Below, in pieces: positions 16,492 to 25,392 of a DNA stretch of 64,000 bases; positions within the stretch are counted from its first letter, which is position 1; each line of letters opens with the position of its first letter. The stretch is from CAVQZC01 sp963718315 (lineage in GTDB: Bacteria; Actinomycetota; Thermoleophilia; Gaiellales; JAICJC01): positions 372,001-436,000 of the forward strand of contig CAVQZC010000007.1 in the NCBI GenBank assembly GCA_963718315.1. The letters run 5' to 3'. The notes under the pieces are model-generated. The model did not search any database. It worked only from the letters and a program-made list of their open reading frames with translations, and had not been told where the DNA came from. The translations under genes and the position numbers were made by a program.

Positions 16492-17340
16492 GTGCACAAT
16501 GGGCTCTCACTGCCGACCGGCGGGGAGTGCGGCGACCCCCGCTTCCTCGTCTCGCTCGCCGAGCGCGCCGAACGTGCCGGGTGGGACGGCCTGTTTCTCG
16601 AGGACTACGTCTGCTACAGCGGCGATCGCGGGATGGCGACCTGCAACGTGTGGGCGGTGCTTGCCGCGGTGGCGGTGCGCACCGAGCGGATTGCGCTGGG
16701 CACGGCCGTCACGCCGCTGCCCCGTCGCCGCCCGTGGAACGTCGCCCGCGAGGCGGCCGCGGTCGACCAGCTCTCCGGCGGCCGGATGATCCTGGGCGTC
16801 GGGCTCGGGGACACGGGCGAGGCGATCAACGTCGACGCCAGCTTCACCTGCTTCGGCGAGGAGCGCGACGCGCGCAGGCGGGGCGCGATGCTCGACGAGG
16901 GGCTGGAGATCATCGCCGGCCTGTGGAGTCGCGAGCCGTTCAGCCACCACGGCGCGCACTACGAGGTCGACACGATCACGTTCGAGCCCCAACCCGTCCA
17001 GCAGCCCCGGATCCCGATCTGGATCGGAGGCGGCTACCCGAACCCGCGGCCAACGCGTCGCGCCCTTCGCTGGGACGGCTGCTGCCTCTACAAGGAGACC
17101 CACGGCGGTCCGTGGGAGGACATGTCCCCGGCGGACGTGCGCGCGCTCCGGGAGGCCGCCGGCGACCGCCCCTACACCATCGCCGTGGGCGGCACGGGGC
17201 GCCGCGAGGACTGGGACGCCGAGCGGGAACACATTGCGGCCGTCTCGGAGGCCGGCGCCGACTGGTGGATCGAGTGGGTGCGCCCCGGAGAGCGGGGCGC
17301 CATGGTCGAGGCCGTGGAGCGGGGCCCCCTGCAGATCTGA
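16492..17340 (+). CDS. Luciferase-like (LLM-class) F420-dependent oxidoreductase
   Basis: 282 aa from GTG 16492. A TIM-barrel bacterial-luciferase fold is indicated by AERAERAGWDGLFLEDY, TERIALGTAVTPLPRRRP, LSGGRMILGVGLGD and IPIWIGGG. The class uses reduced F420 or FMN for hydride transfer to varied substrates. The substrate cannot be predicted. No clear Shine-Dalgarno is seen. It is convergent with the cysteine hydrolase gene, with 5 bases between them. Confidence 0.85.
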   Translation: MHNGLSLPTGGECGDPRFLVSLAERAERAGWDGLFLEDYVCYSGDRGMATCNVWAVLAAVAVRTERIALGTAVTPLPRRRPWNVAREAAAVDQLSGGRMILGVGLGDTGEAINVDASFTCFGEERDARRRGAMLDEGLEIIAGLWSREPFSHHGAHYEVDTITFEPQPVQQPRIPIWIGGGYPNPRPTRRALRWDGCCLYKETHGGPWEDMSPADVRALREAAGDRPYTIAVGGTGRREDWDAEREHIAAVSEAGADWWIEWVRPGERGAMVEAVERGPLQI

Positions 17341-17345
17341 GCCGT

Positions 17346-17903
17346 TCAGGCGCTTCGAAACTCGACGTCCGCAGTCGCGACCGTCCCGGCAGTTCGCCCG
17401 GGCGCCGTCTGCTCGCTCCAGTAGAGATTCGTGTGGGCAATCACCTGCTCGGGCGGAGGGGCGCCCCACTGTGACAGATCCTCGGTGGTGTGCGCGTCGC
17501 TGACCAGTGTGGCGTCGTAGCCCCTGACCAGCGCCCCGTGCAGCGTCGAGCGGATGCAGGCGTCGGTCTGGGCGCCGACGACCAGCAGCCGACCGATGCC
17601 CAGCCCCGACAGCACCGGCTCGAGGTCGGTGTCCTCGAAGGAGTCGCCGTAGGTCTTCTCGATCAGCGGCTCTGCCTCGCCGGGGGTGAGCTCGGGGACG
17701 ATCCGCCACTCCTCGCTCCCCTGCTTGAGGTCGTCGCTGTGGTGCTGAACCCAGACGACCGGGATGCCCTCCCGGCGGGCCCGTTCGACGAGGCCTCCGA
17801 TGTTCGCGACCACCGTGTCGCGGCCGGGAGATCCCTCGACGACGCCGTTCTGGACGTCGACGACGAGCAGGCCGGTGTTCGGCCGGTTGTCGAGCGTGGT
17901 CAT
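17346..17903 (-). CDS. Cysteine hydrolase, isochorismatase family
   Basis: 185 aa, ATG 17903 preceded by GAGGGGG. Catalytic triad: Asp16 (VVDVQNG), Lys83 (EKTYGDSF) and Cys116 (GAQTDACIRSTL). The compact size and the non-prolyl cis-peptide region (VGAQTDAC) fit nicotinamidase-like amidohydrolases; substrate unknown. It is a second, distantly similar member of the family in the window (the other is at 11615). Confidence 0.85.
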   Translation of the reverse strand: MTTLDNRPNTGLLVVDVQNGVVEGSPGRDTVVANIGGLVERARREGIPVVWVQHHSDDLKQGSEEWRIVPELTPGEAEPLIEKTYGDSFEDTDLEPVLSGLGIGRLLVVGAQTDACIRSTLHGALVRGYDATLVSDAHTTEDLSQWGAPPPEQVIAHTNLYWSEQTAPGRTAGTVATADVEFRSA

Positions 17904-18026
17904 TCCGCCCCCTCGTGATCGGATCGGTGTGCGGTCACGGTAGCGCGACCACTCCCGGCCGGCGAAGCGGCTCGCCGGACGCCACCCGCGAGGGCGGCGC
18001 CCGGCGCCTGCGCTTCGGACCGCGAA

Positions 18027-19751
18027 CTACGACACGTCGGTGTCGATGCTTGCGGAGTTGTTCTCGGGATGCGGGTCGTGGGTCTTGCTGGACACCGATG
18101 CCGTGTCCGTGATCGTCTGACCCGACGACGCGGTGATCGTGGCCGTCAGCGAGACCGTGATCGGTGCGCTGGACTTACCAAGCCGGCCGAGCGAGCAGAC
18201 CACGGTGCCGACCGCGCCCACGTGCGGCGCGGTGCACTTGCCCACCGACGTCGTCACCGATGCGAATCGCGTCCCGGCCGGCAGCGTGTCGGCGAGCGAC
18301 ACCGCCTTGGCCCCCGAGGGGCCGGTGTCCCAGACGGTCAACGTCCACGTCACCTGGCCGCCGTTCGCCACCGGCGACTCCGGGCTCTCCGAGATGTCCA
18401 CGTGCAGGTCGGCCGAGGCGACCGACGTGCCGTCCATCGGGACGTCGACGCTGGCTCCGGGAGCGGAGGCAGTCAAGGTGGCCGACCTGTCGCCGACGCC
18501 GGAGCCGTTGAACCGCACCGTCGCCGTGCACGCGCTGTGGGCAGGCAGCGTCGAACCGCAGGTGGTGGAGATAACGTGGAAGGCGCTCGCGTTGGGGCCG
18601 CTGACGACGAGCCCGAACGTTGTGGCATCGGTGCCGCCCGTGTTCGAGATCGTCACCGTCTGCTTCGCGGAGCTGCCCGCGTAGACGTTGCCGAAGTCGA
18701 GCCCGTCCGGAGTCGCGGAGAGCGTCGCCGAGCTCACTCCGGTGCCCGTCAGCGTGAACGAGCCGAGCGTGACGTCGCTCTCGTCGACGATGGTGAACGT
18801 CGCCGAGGCCGGCCCGGCGCCCATGGGCGCGAAGGCGAAGGTGACGGAGCACGACTCGCCGCCGTTCAGGGTCTCGCCGTCGGTGCAGTCACCGCCTGTG
18901 GTTGCGAACTCGCCGGCGTCGCCCGTCGCGGAGGAGTCGGCCAGGTTGAGGGTGATCGGGTCCGAGCTCGTGTTCTGGAGCGTGAACGTCTGCGGTGAGC
19001 TCTGCGTCCCCACCGCGACCGACCCGAAGTCGAACGGCTGCGGCGTGACGGTCAGCGGCGGCGCCGGCGGCGTGTAGTAGAAGCCGCCGTCGAAACTGGT
19101 GTGGATCTGGGTGCCCGGGTCGGTGCCCTGCGAGTTGCCGATGTTGTTGAAGAGATCCTTCGCGGGCGTCCAGACGGTGCCGTCCGGCGAGGCCTCGTAC
19201 AGCATGTTCACCTTGTACCCGGACAGGTTGTCGTTGACCGAGACCTGGCCTCCGATCCCGCCGTCCAGGCCCAGAGAGGCTGGATCGGTAAGGCTGAGAG
19301 GGGTGTTCGAAAGGTCGGTCGCAAGCAGCGTGAACCGGGTGTCGAAGGAGGTCGGCGTGTACCCGGAGCCGTTGAAGATGGACATGTCGGCGTGGCCCGC
19401 GAACACGATCTTGCCGTTGGCCAGATCGGAATCGGCGGAGTCGAACTGCAGGACCTCGCCGGGCTGGCTGTAGCTGGTGTCTGCGGTGGCGTCGAACGAG
19501 AGCTTCACGGAGTTCGCGTCCCACGGGCCCCACACCATCTGGCCGAACTGCGACGTGTCGAAGCCGCCGAACGTCCACGTTTCACCGCCGGCGCTGGCGA
19601 TGTCGCCGGAAGCCGAGAACGTGTTTCCGCCCGGGGCGGGGTAGACCGGCCCCTGGTAGGAGCTCGTCGCCTGCGCCGCTCCGGCGCCTGCGACCACGAG
19701 CGCGCCCGTGGCACCGGCAGCTGCCAGCGCCCGGCGGATGGTGCGGTACAT
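18027..19751 (-). CDS. Secreted protein with Ig-like choice-of-anchor and DUF11 domains
   Basis: 574 aa. The ATG at 19751 is preferred to the one at 19757 because AAAAGGGGG sits 6 bases upstream. A signal peptide ends GAGAAQA. A domain of about 190 residues of unknown type follows. Two immunoglobulin-like repeats of the choice-of-anchor D kind come next, each with (F/L)DFG(S/N)V and a cysteine pair such as GGDCTDGETLNGGESC. Last is a DUF11 domain (PVANGGQVTWTLTVWDTGPS, LADTLPAGTRF, PENNSAS). There is no sorting signal. A surface or extracellular structural role is inferred. Confidence 0.75.
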   Translation of the reverse strand: MYRTIRRALAAAGATGALVVAGAGAAQATSSYQGPVYPAPGGNTFSASGDIASAGGETWTFGGFDTSQFGQMVWGPWDANSVKLSFDATADTSYSQPGEVLQFDSADSDLANGKIVFAGHADMSIFNGSGYTPTSFDTRFTLLATDLSNTPLSLTDPASLGLDGGIGGQVSVNDNLSGYKVNMLYEASPDGTVWTPAKDLFNNIGNSQGTDPGTQIHTSFDGGFYYTPPAPPLTVTPQPFDFGSVAVGTQSSPQTFTLQNTSSDPITLNLADSSATGDAGEFATTGGDCTDGETLNGGESCSVTFAFAPMGAGPASATFTIVDESDVTLGSFTLTGTGVSSATLSATPDGLDFGNVYAGSSAKQTVTISNTGGTDATTFGLVVSGPNASAFHVISTTCGSTLPAHSACTATVRFNGSGVGDRSATLTASAPGASVDVPMDGTSVASADLHVDISESPESPVANGGQVTWTLTVWDTGPSGAKAVSLADTLPAGTRFASVTTSVGKCTAPHVGAVGTVVCSLGRLGKSSAPITVSLTATITASSGQTITDTASVSSKTHDPHPENNSASIDTDVS

Positions 19752-19837
19752 CTGCATCCCCCTTTTCTCGAACAGCCAAGCGGCACGACGGTATGCCGTT
19801 CGGGCGTCTGCGTCAAGCACAGGGCTGGAACTGACTG

Positions 19838-20362
19838 TCAGTTGACCGGTGTCAGGCGCACCACCGGGATCTCCCGGTCGGTCTTTGCCTGATAGGTGGC
19901 ATAGCGCTGATGGGCGGCGGCGATCTCGGCGAACCGGCGGGCCCGCTCCTCGCCCTTCAGCGACTCGGCCGTGACCCGGTGCTTCTCGTGCCCGAGCTCC
20001 ACCCAGATCTCCTCTGGATGGGCAGCCATGTTGTGGTACCAGGCCGGGTGCTTGGCCGCGCCTCCGACCGAGCCCACGATCAGCCAGCCTCCCTCGCCGT
20101 CGTCGAACCGGGCGAGCGGCACCGTGCGCGCCTCGCCCGACCTCGCGCCGACGGTGGTCAGGTAGAGCAGATCGAAGCCCATCGCGCGGTCCCGGGTGCG
20201 CCGGTGCAGCCAGGTCACCGCCCGCATCCCCGTGCGAAAGACGGCGCCAGGGCGCGGGCTCTTGCCGCCGGTTGTGCCCGATGGGGTGATCTCGACGCCG
20301 ATGCGGCGGACGTTAGCGGCTGACGGCCAGGGGGAAGAAGCCTGCCATGACATAGATGTCAT
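19838..20362 (-). CDS. Ddn-like deazaflavin (F420)-dependent nitroreductase family protein
   Basis: 174 aa. LLYLTTVGARSGEARTVPLARF, WLIVGSVGGAAKHPAWYHNM and the PEEIWVELG block are characteristic of the split beta-barrel Ddn family, which binds F420H2 and reduces quinones or nitro compounds. The first 28 residues are unlike the family. The start is uncertain: the ATG at 20362 lies inside a perfect palindrome that also contains the start of the divergent HTH gene. Translation from a later codon is possible. Confidence 0.8.
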   Translation of the reverse strand: MTSMSWQASSPWPSAANVRRIGVEITPSGTTGGKSPRPGAVFRTGMRAVTWLHRRTRDRAMGFDLLYLTTVGARSGEARTVPLARFDDGEGGWLIVGSVGGAAKHPAWYHNMAAHPEEIWVELGHEKHRVTAESLKGEERARRFAEIAAAHQRYATYQAKTDREIPVVRLTPVN

Positions 20363-20363
20363 G
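20346..20363. promoter_or_regulatory. 18-bp palindrome spanning two divergent start codons
   Basis: CATGACATAGATGTCATG: 8-bp perfect arms around AG. It contains ATG 20356 of the HTH regulator (plus strand) and ATG 20362 of the Ddn-like gene (minus strand). A dimer of the adjacent winged-helix protein bound here would repress both genes. Inference from position and symmetry. Confidence 0.5.
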
Positions 20364-20733
20364 CCGCAATCGACAGGAGCCCGCGATACCGCCGCGCCCT
20401 AAACACCACGACCACCCGCACCACCACGACCCGCCCGAGGATGGACGGGGATGGGCCATCGTCTCGAACCACGGATACGCGCTCCTGTGCCTGTCGGTGA
20501 ACCCGGATCTGCGCCTGTGGCAGCTGGCTGCGATGGTCGGCGTCCGCGAGCGGAGCATCCACCGGATCCTCGACCAGCTGGTCGAGGCCGGGTACGTGAC
20601 ACGGGTGCGGGAACCGGGTCACCTCCGCTATCAGGTGCACCGGGAGATGCCGCTGGGGCGGGCACGGCTGTCCGAGTTCACCGTGGGAACGCTGCTCGAC
20701 GCCCTCGACACCCCCGGCGGGCTGGATGCCTGA
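20356..20733 (+). CDS. Winged-helix transcriptional regulator
   Basis: 125 aa. After a Pro/His-rich lead (KHHDHPHHHDPPED) comes a MarR-like wHTH: LLCLSVNPDLRLWQLAAMVG, VRERSIHRILDQLVEAGYV and TRVREPGHLRYQVHRE (wing). There is no sensor domain beyond the wing, only a short C-terminal helix, so the His cluster could be a metal-binding site. It overlaps the following permease gene by 8 bases, so it probably controls that gene and perhaps the divergent Ddn-like gene through the palindrome at its own start. Confidence 0.65.
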   Translation: MSCRNRQEPAIPPRPKHHDHPHHHDPPEDGRGWAIVSNHGYALLCLSVNPDLRLWQLAAMVGVRERSIHRILDQLVEAGYVTRVREPGHLRYQVHREMPLGRARLSEFTVGTLLDALDTPGGLDA

Positions 20734-21806
20734 GGCGATCAGCGAGGCGGTGGCAGCCACCCTCCCGCTGGCCCTGTTCCTGACCGCCGCGCTGTCGATC
20801 TCGGCGGACGCCGAGCGGCACGGGGTGGCACGCGTCGCGGCCGGACGGCTGGCGGCCTGGGGCAGGGGGGATGCGCGCCTGCTCTACGGCCTGGTCTGCC
20901 TGGCGACCCTTGTGCTGACTGCCGCCATCTCGCTGGACGGCGCCGTGATCCTGCTGGTACCGGTCGTCAACACGCTCCACCAGCGCTACCGGGTGCCGCT
21001 TCGCCCGCTGTTCCTTGGCTGCGTGGTCGTCGCCAATGCGTCGTCGCTGGCGCTCCCGCAGGGGAATCCGACCAACCTCGTCGTGATCCAGGGACTCGGC
21101 GTCGACCCCGTCAGCTTCAGCCGGCACACGGCGATGCCCGCGCTGGTCGCAACGGCGGTGGTGGTGATTGCGGTGGCGGTGCTCGACCGGGGGGTGCTGA
21201 ACGGCGGGTACAACGCGTCCGGGGGTGCCGCGGGCGGTACCGGTCTGTCGCTCGGCACCGGTGCTTGCGATCGCCGCGACGACCGTGGGCAACGTCGCCG
21301 CGCTGGCGCTGGGCGCTCCCCCTTGGGCGCCGATCTGCGTGGCCGGACTGGTGCTGTGGGCGTGGCGGGCGCTGTCGGGCGCGGGCGGTGGGTTCCTGCG
21401 CGCGCCGGTCAGGATCTCGCTCCAGGTGCTGGTGCTGGTCGCGGCCACCGACCTTGTCTTCACGCGCCTGGGGTCGAGCGCTTCCCACCTGGGACCAGCT
21501 GCTCTGGTGCCGATGGTCGCGGTTGCGGCGGCGGCGGCCCTGCTCGCGGCCGTGGTCACCAACCTCCCGCCCAGCGTGGCGCTGGGGCAGCTGCCGGTGC
21601 ACCTCCCGTTTGCCTACGCCGCGCTGGCCGGGCTGTCCGTCGGCGCGTTGGTGGCGCCGCGGGGGTCGGTCGCCACGCTGATTGCCTTCGACCTGGCGGA
21701 GGATGGTGCGGCGCCGATCAGGCGCAGCTTCGCCTGGGCCGTCGCCCCTGCGGCGACGGTCGCCACCGCAGCCGCGGTCACGCTGCTCTGGGCCGGCGGC
21801 GCCTAG
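20726..21806 (+). CDS. ArsB/SLC13-type ion permease, frame broken
   Basis: Two frames together give a protein of about 360 aa. The first frame has AAISLDGAVILLVPVVNTL and NASSLALPQGNPTNLVV, the hairpin-type substrate motifs of the ion-transporter superfamily (ArsB, CitM, SLC13). The second frame resumes with RAVPVCRSAPVLAIAATTVG and ends in TNLPPSVALGQLPV and a last helix. The switch lies near 21200-21235, and the span is 3n+1 bases, so one extra base explains it. The start ATG overlaps the regulator. The substrate could be arsenite or an organic anion. Confidence 0.65.
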
Positions 21807-21819
21807 AAGCCCGAAGCTT

Positions 21820-22618
21820 TCAAGCAGCCCAGCGCTCGAAGGCGCTGGAGAACGCTCCCAGCAGGGCCGCGCGGAGGTCGTGCGGCTCGGCCTGCTTCAG
21901 CCGCCGCGCCCAGCGGCGGCGGTTGACCGCGCGCTCGACCAGCCAATCCTCGCCGAGCGCCCCGGCAGCCACCCGTCCGGCCTCGGCCCGCGCCTCGATC
22001 GCACTGCGGATGCGGGGAGCATCGGACGGACGCCGCTCGAGGCGGTCGAGGTCGGCCAGGCAGTCGGCACAGGGGCGGGTCTGGAGGTGGCCGTCGAACG
22101 GCCCTCGGCATGCGCCGCAGACCGGGCACCCGAAGGCCGCCAGCCGAACGTGCTCGGCCCGTGCGGCGGGCTGATCGGCAAGCAGCACCCAGACGACGCC
22201 TTCACCCGCCTCGAGCTCCGTGCCGCGCACGGTGGCCGGCTCGCCGTCGTACGGCCAGACCATCACCCGGTCTCCCGCGCGCAGCCCGGTATGCCGGCAG
22301 ACCGTTGCCTCGGGCTCCGCCTCCGTGGCCGGCTCCGGAGAGGGCCGCTGGCCCGCCGGGGGTGCGCATATGGGGATCGGGCCAGTCGCGACCGCTCGTG
22401 ATCCAGCCCGCGACCACCGCACGGGCGTCGTTGAGAGCCCGGGTGAGGACGGTGGCCGCTTCGCTGCGTGCCTCCGAGGCCGTGTGGAGGTCGGGATGGG
22501 TGCGGCGCACACGCTCCCGGTATGCGGTCGTCAGCTCCTCGGGGGTCACCGGGGGCGTCAGCCCGAGCAGCCACAGGGAGCGGGCGCAGTCACGTGAGCT
22601 GGGGCCTCGTCGGGGCAT
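21820..22618 (-). CDS. J-domain protein with Zn-ribbon-like region, frame broken
   Basis: The N-terminal frame has a short J domain: LWLLGLTPPVTPEELTTAYR, the invariant HPD in RRTHPDLHTASEARS, then the last helix. The frame changes between about 22320 and 22385. The second frame continues with an SH3-like segment (GLRAGDRVMVWPYDGEPATV), two cysteine pairs (CPVCGAC and CADC) and a helical tail. The span is 3n+1 bases. It likely recruits Hsp70 (DnaK); the client is unknown. TACGCT (22625-22630, reverse) ends 6 bases before ATG 22618. The DUF2064 gene is upstream on the same strand. Confidence 0.6.
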
Positions 22619-22639
22619 GCTCCAAGCGTAGCTTTGGGG

Positions 22640-23260
22640 TCAACCGAGCAGGCGCGCGACCACGTCGGAGAAGGGCGAGGGGCCCATCGCGGCAGCGACC
22701 GCGCGCGCATCCGGCACACGGTCGACGTCCCGAAGCCGGGGGAGGTCGGCGACGGCCAGCCCGAGCTTGTCCAGCCGGGCACGCTGGCGGGTGCAGGTGT
22801 CGGGCGCGCTCATGGGTACGGCCTCGAACACCCGGCGGTCAGCCCGCCGCAGGCCGATCGCCCAGTAGCCGCCGTCGTCCGCGGGTCCCAGCACCGCATC
22901 GACGGCCGGGTCGCCGAGCCTGCCCATTGCCCCGTCGAGGAGCTCTGCCGTCACCTGGGGGGTGTCCATCCCGATCGCCAGGGTGGCCTCGCCGATGTCA
23001 TCGAACGCGGCGGCGAGGCGCTCGGAGAGACCATGACCGCGTGGCGTCAGCAGCTCGAACCCGTCCGGCAGCCACGGCCCGGCGGGGCCGTCGAGGACGA
23101 GAACCCTGCGCGTCGCCGCCGCGCGTGCGACGGCGGCCAGCGTCGAGGCCAGGCACGCCTCTGCCAGCTCGGCGGCCTGCTCGGCGGTCAGTGGGGGGCA
23201 CATCCGGGTCTTGACCGCGCCCGGCCGGGGCGCCTTCGCCATCACCACGACCGCAGTCAC
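22640..23260 (-). CDS. DUF2064 / TIGR04282-type glycosyltransferase
   Basis: 206 aa. VVVMAKAPRPGAVKTRM at the N-terminus, LAIGMDTPQVTAELLD and LGPADDGGYWAIGLR mark the GT-A-like DUF2064 family, often annotated as rSAM/selenodomain-associated transferase. The function of this member is unknown. GTG 23260 is chosen over 23284 because TAGGAT (23268-23273, reverse) ends 7 bases away. It is divergent from egtD with 32 bases between starts, so the two leaderless promoters lie back to back. Confidence 0.8.
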   Translation of the reverse strand: MTAVVVMAKAPRPGAVKTRMCPPLTAEQAAELAEACLASTLAAVARAAATRRVLVLDGPAGPWLPDGFELLTPRGHGLSERLAAAFDDIGEATLAIGMDTPQVTAELLDGAMGRLGDPAVDAVLGPADDGGYWAIGLRRADRRVFEAVPMSAPDTCTRQRARLDKLGLAVADLPRLRDVDRVPDARAVAAAMGPSPFSDVVARLLG

Positions 23261-23292
23261 GCGGCGAATCCTACGACCGTACACTTGGCCGG

Positions 23293-24276
23293 ATGTCCAG
23301 GCACGGTCCGAGCTTCACGATCGAGGTGCATCTGACGGCGGCAGATCTCGCGCGCGAGCTCCGCGACGACGTCCGCACCGGCCTGTCGGCGACGCCGAAG
23401 TCGCTGCCCGCGAAGTGGCACTACGACGAGCGGGGATCGCAGCTGTTCGAGCAGATCACGACGCTCGACGAGTACTACCCGACCCGGCGGGAGCGGCAGA
23501 TCCTGGAAGCCCGCACCGGTGAGATCGCGGCTGCCAGCGCCGCCGACACCCTGATCGAGATCGGCGCCGGCTTCTCGGAGAAGAGCCGGATCCTGCTGCG
23601 CGGGCTGGCCGACGCGGGAACGCTGCGCCGGTTCGTGCCCTTCGACGTTTCCGAGGCGACCCTGCGCGAGGCAGCCGAGCGCGTGCTGCGCGAGCATCCG
23701 GGGATCGAGGTGCACGCCATCGTCGGCGACTTCGAGCGACAGCTCGAGCTGCTCCCGGCGGGTGATCGCAGGCTGATCGCGTTTCTGGGCAGCACCATCG
23801 GCAACCTCGACCAGACCCGGCGGGCCGCTCTGCTGTCGGATGTCGCGGACGGAATGGGTCCCGGCGACCGTTTCCTGCTGGGCGCTGACCTGGTCAAGGA
23901 CACGGCGCGCCTGCAGCGCGCCTACGACGATTCGCAGGGGTTGAGCGCCGCCTTCGACCTGCACCTGCTGACCCGTCTGAACAACGAGCTGGGGGCGGAT
24001 TTCGACGTCGACCACTTCGCTCACGAGGCGCGCTGGGTGCCCGAGCACGAGTGGATGCAGATGGGCCTTCGGTCGGTGAAGGCGCAGAAGGTGCGGATCC
24101 GGTCGCTGGAGCTGACGGTGCCGTTCGATGAGGACGAGATGCTGCTGACCGAGATCAGCGCCAAGTTCCAGCGGGCGCGGCTGGAGAGCGAGCTCGGCCG
24201 TGCCGGCCTGCGCCTCCACCGCTGGTGGACCGATCTGCGCGGAGACTTCTCGGTCTCGCTCTGGCGCAGAGCCTGA
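23293..24276 (+). CDS. egtD: L-histidine N-alpha-methyltransferase EgtD
   Basis: 327 aa, the expected length. AKWHYDERGSQLFEQIT, EYYPTRRERQIL, SAM-binding IEIGAGFSEKSRILL, IAFLGSTIGNLDQ and the late DEMLLTEISAKF are EgtD signatures. It trimethylates histidine to hercynine, the first step of ergothioneine synthesis, in the cytoplasm. No egtB, egtC or egtA lies in the window, so the rest of the pathway must be elsewhere or absent. Its leaderless promoter TACACT (23280-23285) ends 7 bases from the ATG. It converges on the deacetylase gene. Confidence 0.92.
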   Translation: MSRHGPSFTIEVHLTAADLARELRDDVRTGLSATPKSLPAKWHYDERGSQLFEQITTLDEYYPTRRERQILEARTGEIAAASAADTLIEIGAGFSEKSRILLRGLADAGTLRRFVPFDVSEATLREAAERVLREHPGIEVHAIVGDFERQLELLPAGDRRLIAFLGSTIGNLDQTRRAALLSDVADGMGPGDRFLLGADLVKDTARLQRAYDDSQGLSAAFDLHLLTRLNNELGADFDVDHFAHEARWVPEHEWMQMGLRSVKAQKVRIRSLELTVPFDEDEMLLTEISAKFQRARLESELGRAGLRLHRWWTDLRGDFSVSLWRRA

Positions 24277-24280
24277 GTTC

Positions 24281-25384
24281 TCAGATGTCCCAGTAGCGGC
24301 GGAGCACGCCGCGGGCGGCGGCGATACCGGCATCGCCGCGGGTGATGTCGTCCGGCAGGAAGGCCATCGGGTCGTCGAGCAGCGCGCCCGTCCCCAGCAC
24401 GCCCTCCAGCGTGGCGTGCATGCAGAGCCCGGAGTAGGAGCGGCCGTAGCCGCCCTCCTGCACGAGCACCAGCCGGCCGTCGCTGTGGCGGTCGGCGAGG
24501 CTGCGGGCGATGGCGCCCATCCCGCGGAATCCGGCCATCGAGACGCACTGGCGGCCGTTGGGGTCGAACTGGCTGGCGTCCTGGCCGGCCGCGACCATCA
24601 CGAGGTCGGGGTGGAAGGCGTCGACGACCGGCGCCACGACCTGCTCCATGGCGGCCAGGTAGGCGGCGTCGCCACTGCCGTAGGGAAGCTCGATGTTGAC
24701 GTTGCGGCCGGCGCCTGGCCCGATTCCGACCTCCAGGTAGGAGCCGGTCTGGGGATGGGCCTCGCTCCACGAGCCGTGGGGCATGTGCAGCGAGATGGCG
24801 AGCACGTCCGCGCGGTCGTAGAAGCACTCCTGGGTGCCGTTTCCGTGGTGCACGTCCCAGTCGATGATGGCGACTCGCTCGACCCCGCGGCGGCGGGCAG
24901 CCTCGGCCGCGATCGCGGTGTTGCCGAACAGGCAGTAGCCGTCGGTGGTCGCCGGCTGGGCGTGGTGGCCCGGCGGCCGGACAAGGGCGTAGGCCAGCTT
25001 CGTCTCCCCGTCGAGCACCGCCTCCGTCGCCCGCAGCGCGGTGCCGGCCGCCGACAGCGCCGCCGGCCACGACCCGGGCACGCAGACGGTGCTCCAGGCC
25101 AGGATTCCGCCGCCGTCGGCGCAGAACGCGCGCACCGACTCGATGTAGTCGGGGTCGTGCATGGTGGCCAGCTCGTCGACGGTGGCGTGGCGGCCGTCGC
25201 GGAATTCGAGGTGGGTCGAGATCGGACCGTTGCGGAGCGCCGAGCGGATGTTCTGGATGCGGACGGCGTTCTCGGGGTGCAGCTCGGACACCTCGATCAG
25301 CGGCGAGGGCGGGTGCTCGAAGACGCCGCTCCCCGTGTCGTGGAGCAGGGCGTCGTCATGCCAGAACACCTGGAGCTCAGCCAT
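24281..25384 (-). CDS. Histone-deacetylase-family amidohydrolase
   Basis: 367 aa. Zinc and charge-relay residues appear in RPPGHHAQPATTDGYCLF, IIDWDVHHGNGTQE and HPDLVMVAAGQDASQ, with a final QEGGYGRSYS tyrosine loop. Bacterial members deacetylate polyamines, acetoin-linked proteins or other acetyl-amines; the length fits the acetylpolyamine amidohydrolase/class II branch. It is cytoplasmic. TAGGAT (25390-25395, reverse) lies 5 bases from the ATG, suggesting a leaderless mRNA. Confidence 0.88.
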   Translation of the reverse strand: MAELQVFWHDDALLHDTGSGVFEHPPSPLIEVSELHPENAVRIQNIRSALRNGPISTHLEFRDGRHATVDELATMHDPDYIESVRAFCADGGGILAWSTVCVPGSWPAALSAAGTALRATEAVLDGETKLAYALVRPPGHHAQPATTDGYCLFGNTAIAAEAARRRGVERVAIIDWDVHHGNGTQECFYDRADVLAISLHMPHGSWSEAHPQTGSYLEVGIGPGAGRNVNIELPYGSGDAAYLAAMEQVVAPVVDAFHPDLVMVAAGQDASQFDPNGRQCVSMAGFRGMGAIARSLADRHSDGRLVLVQEGGYGRSYSGLCMHATLEGVLGTGALLDDPMAFLPDDITRGDAGIAAARGVLRRYWDI

Positions 25385-25392
25385 TCGTCATC

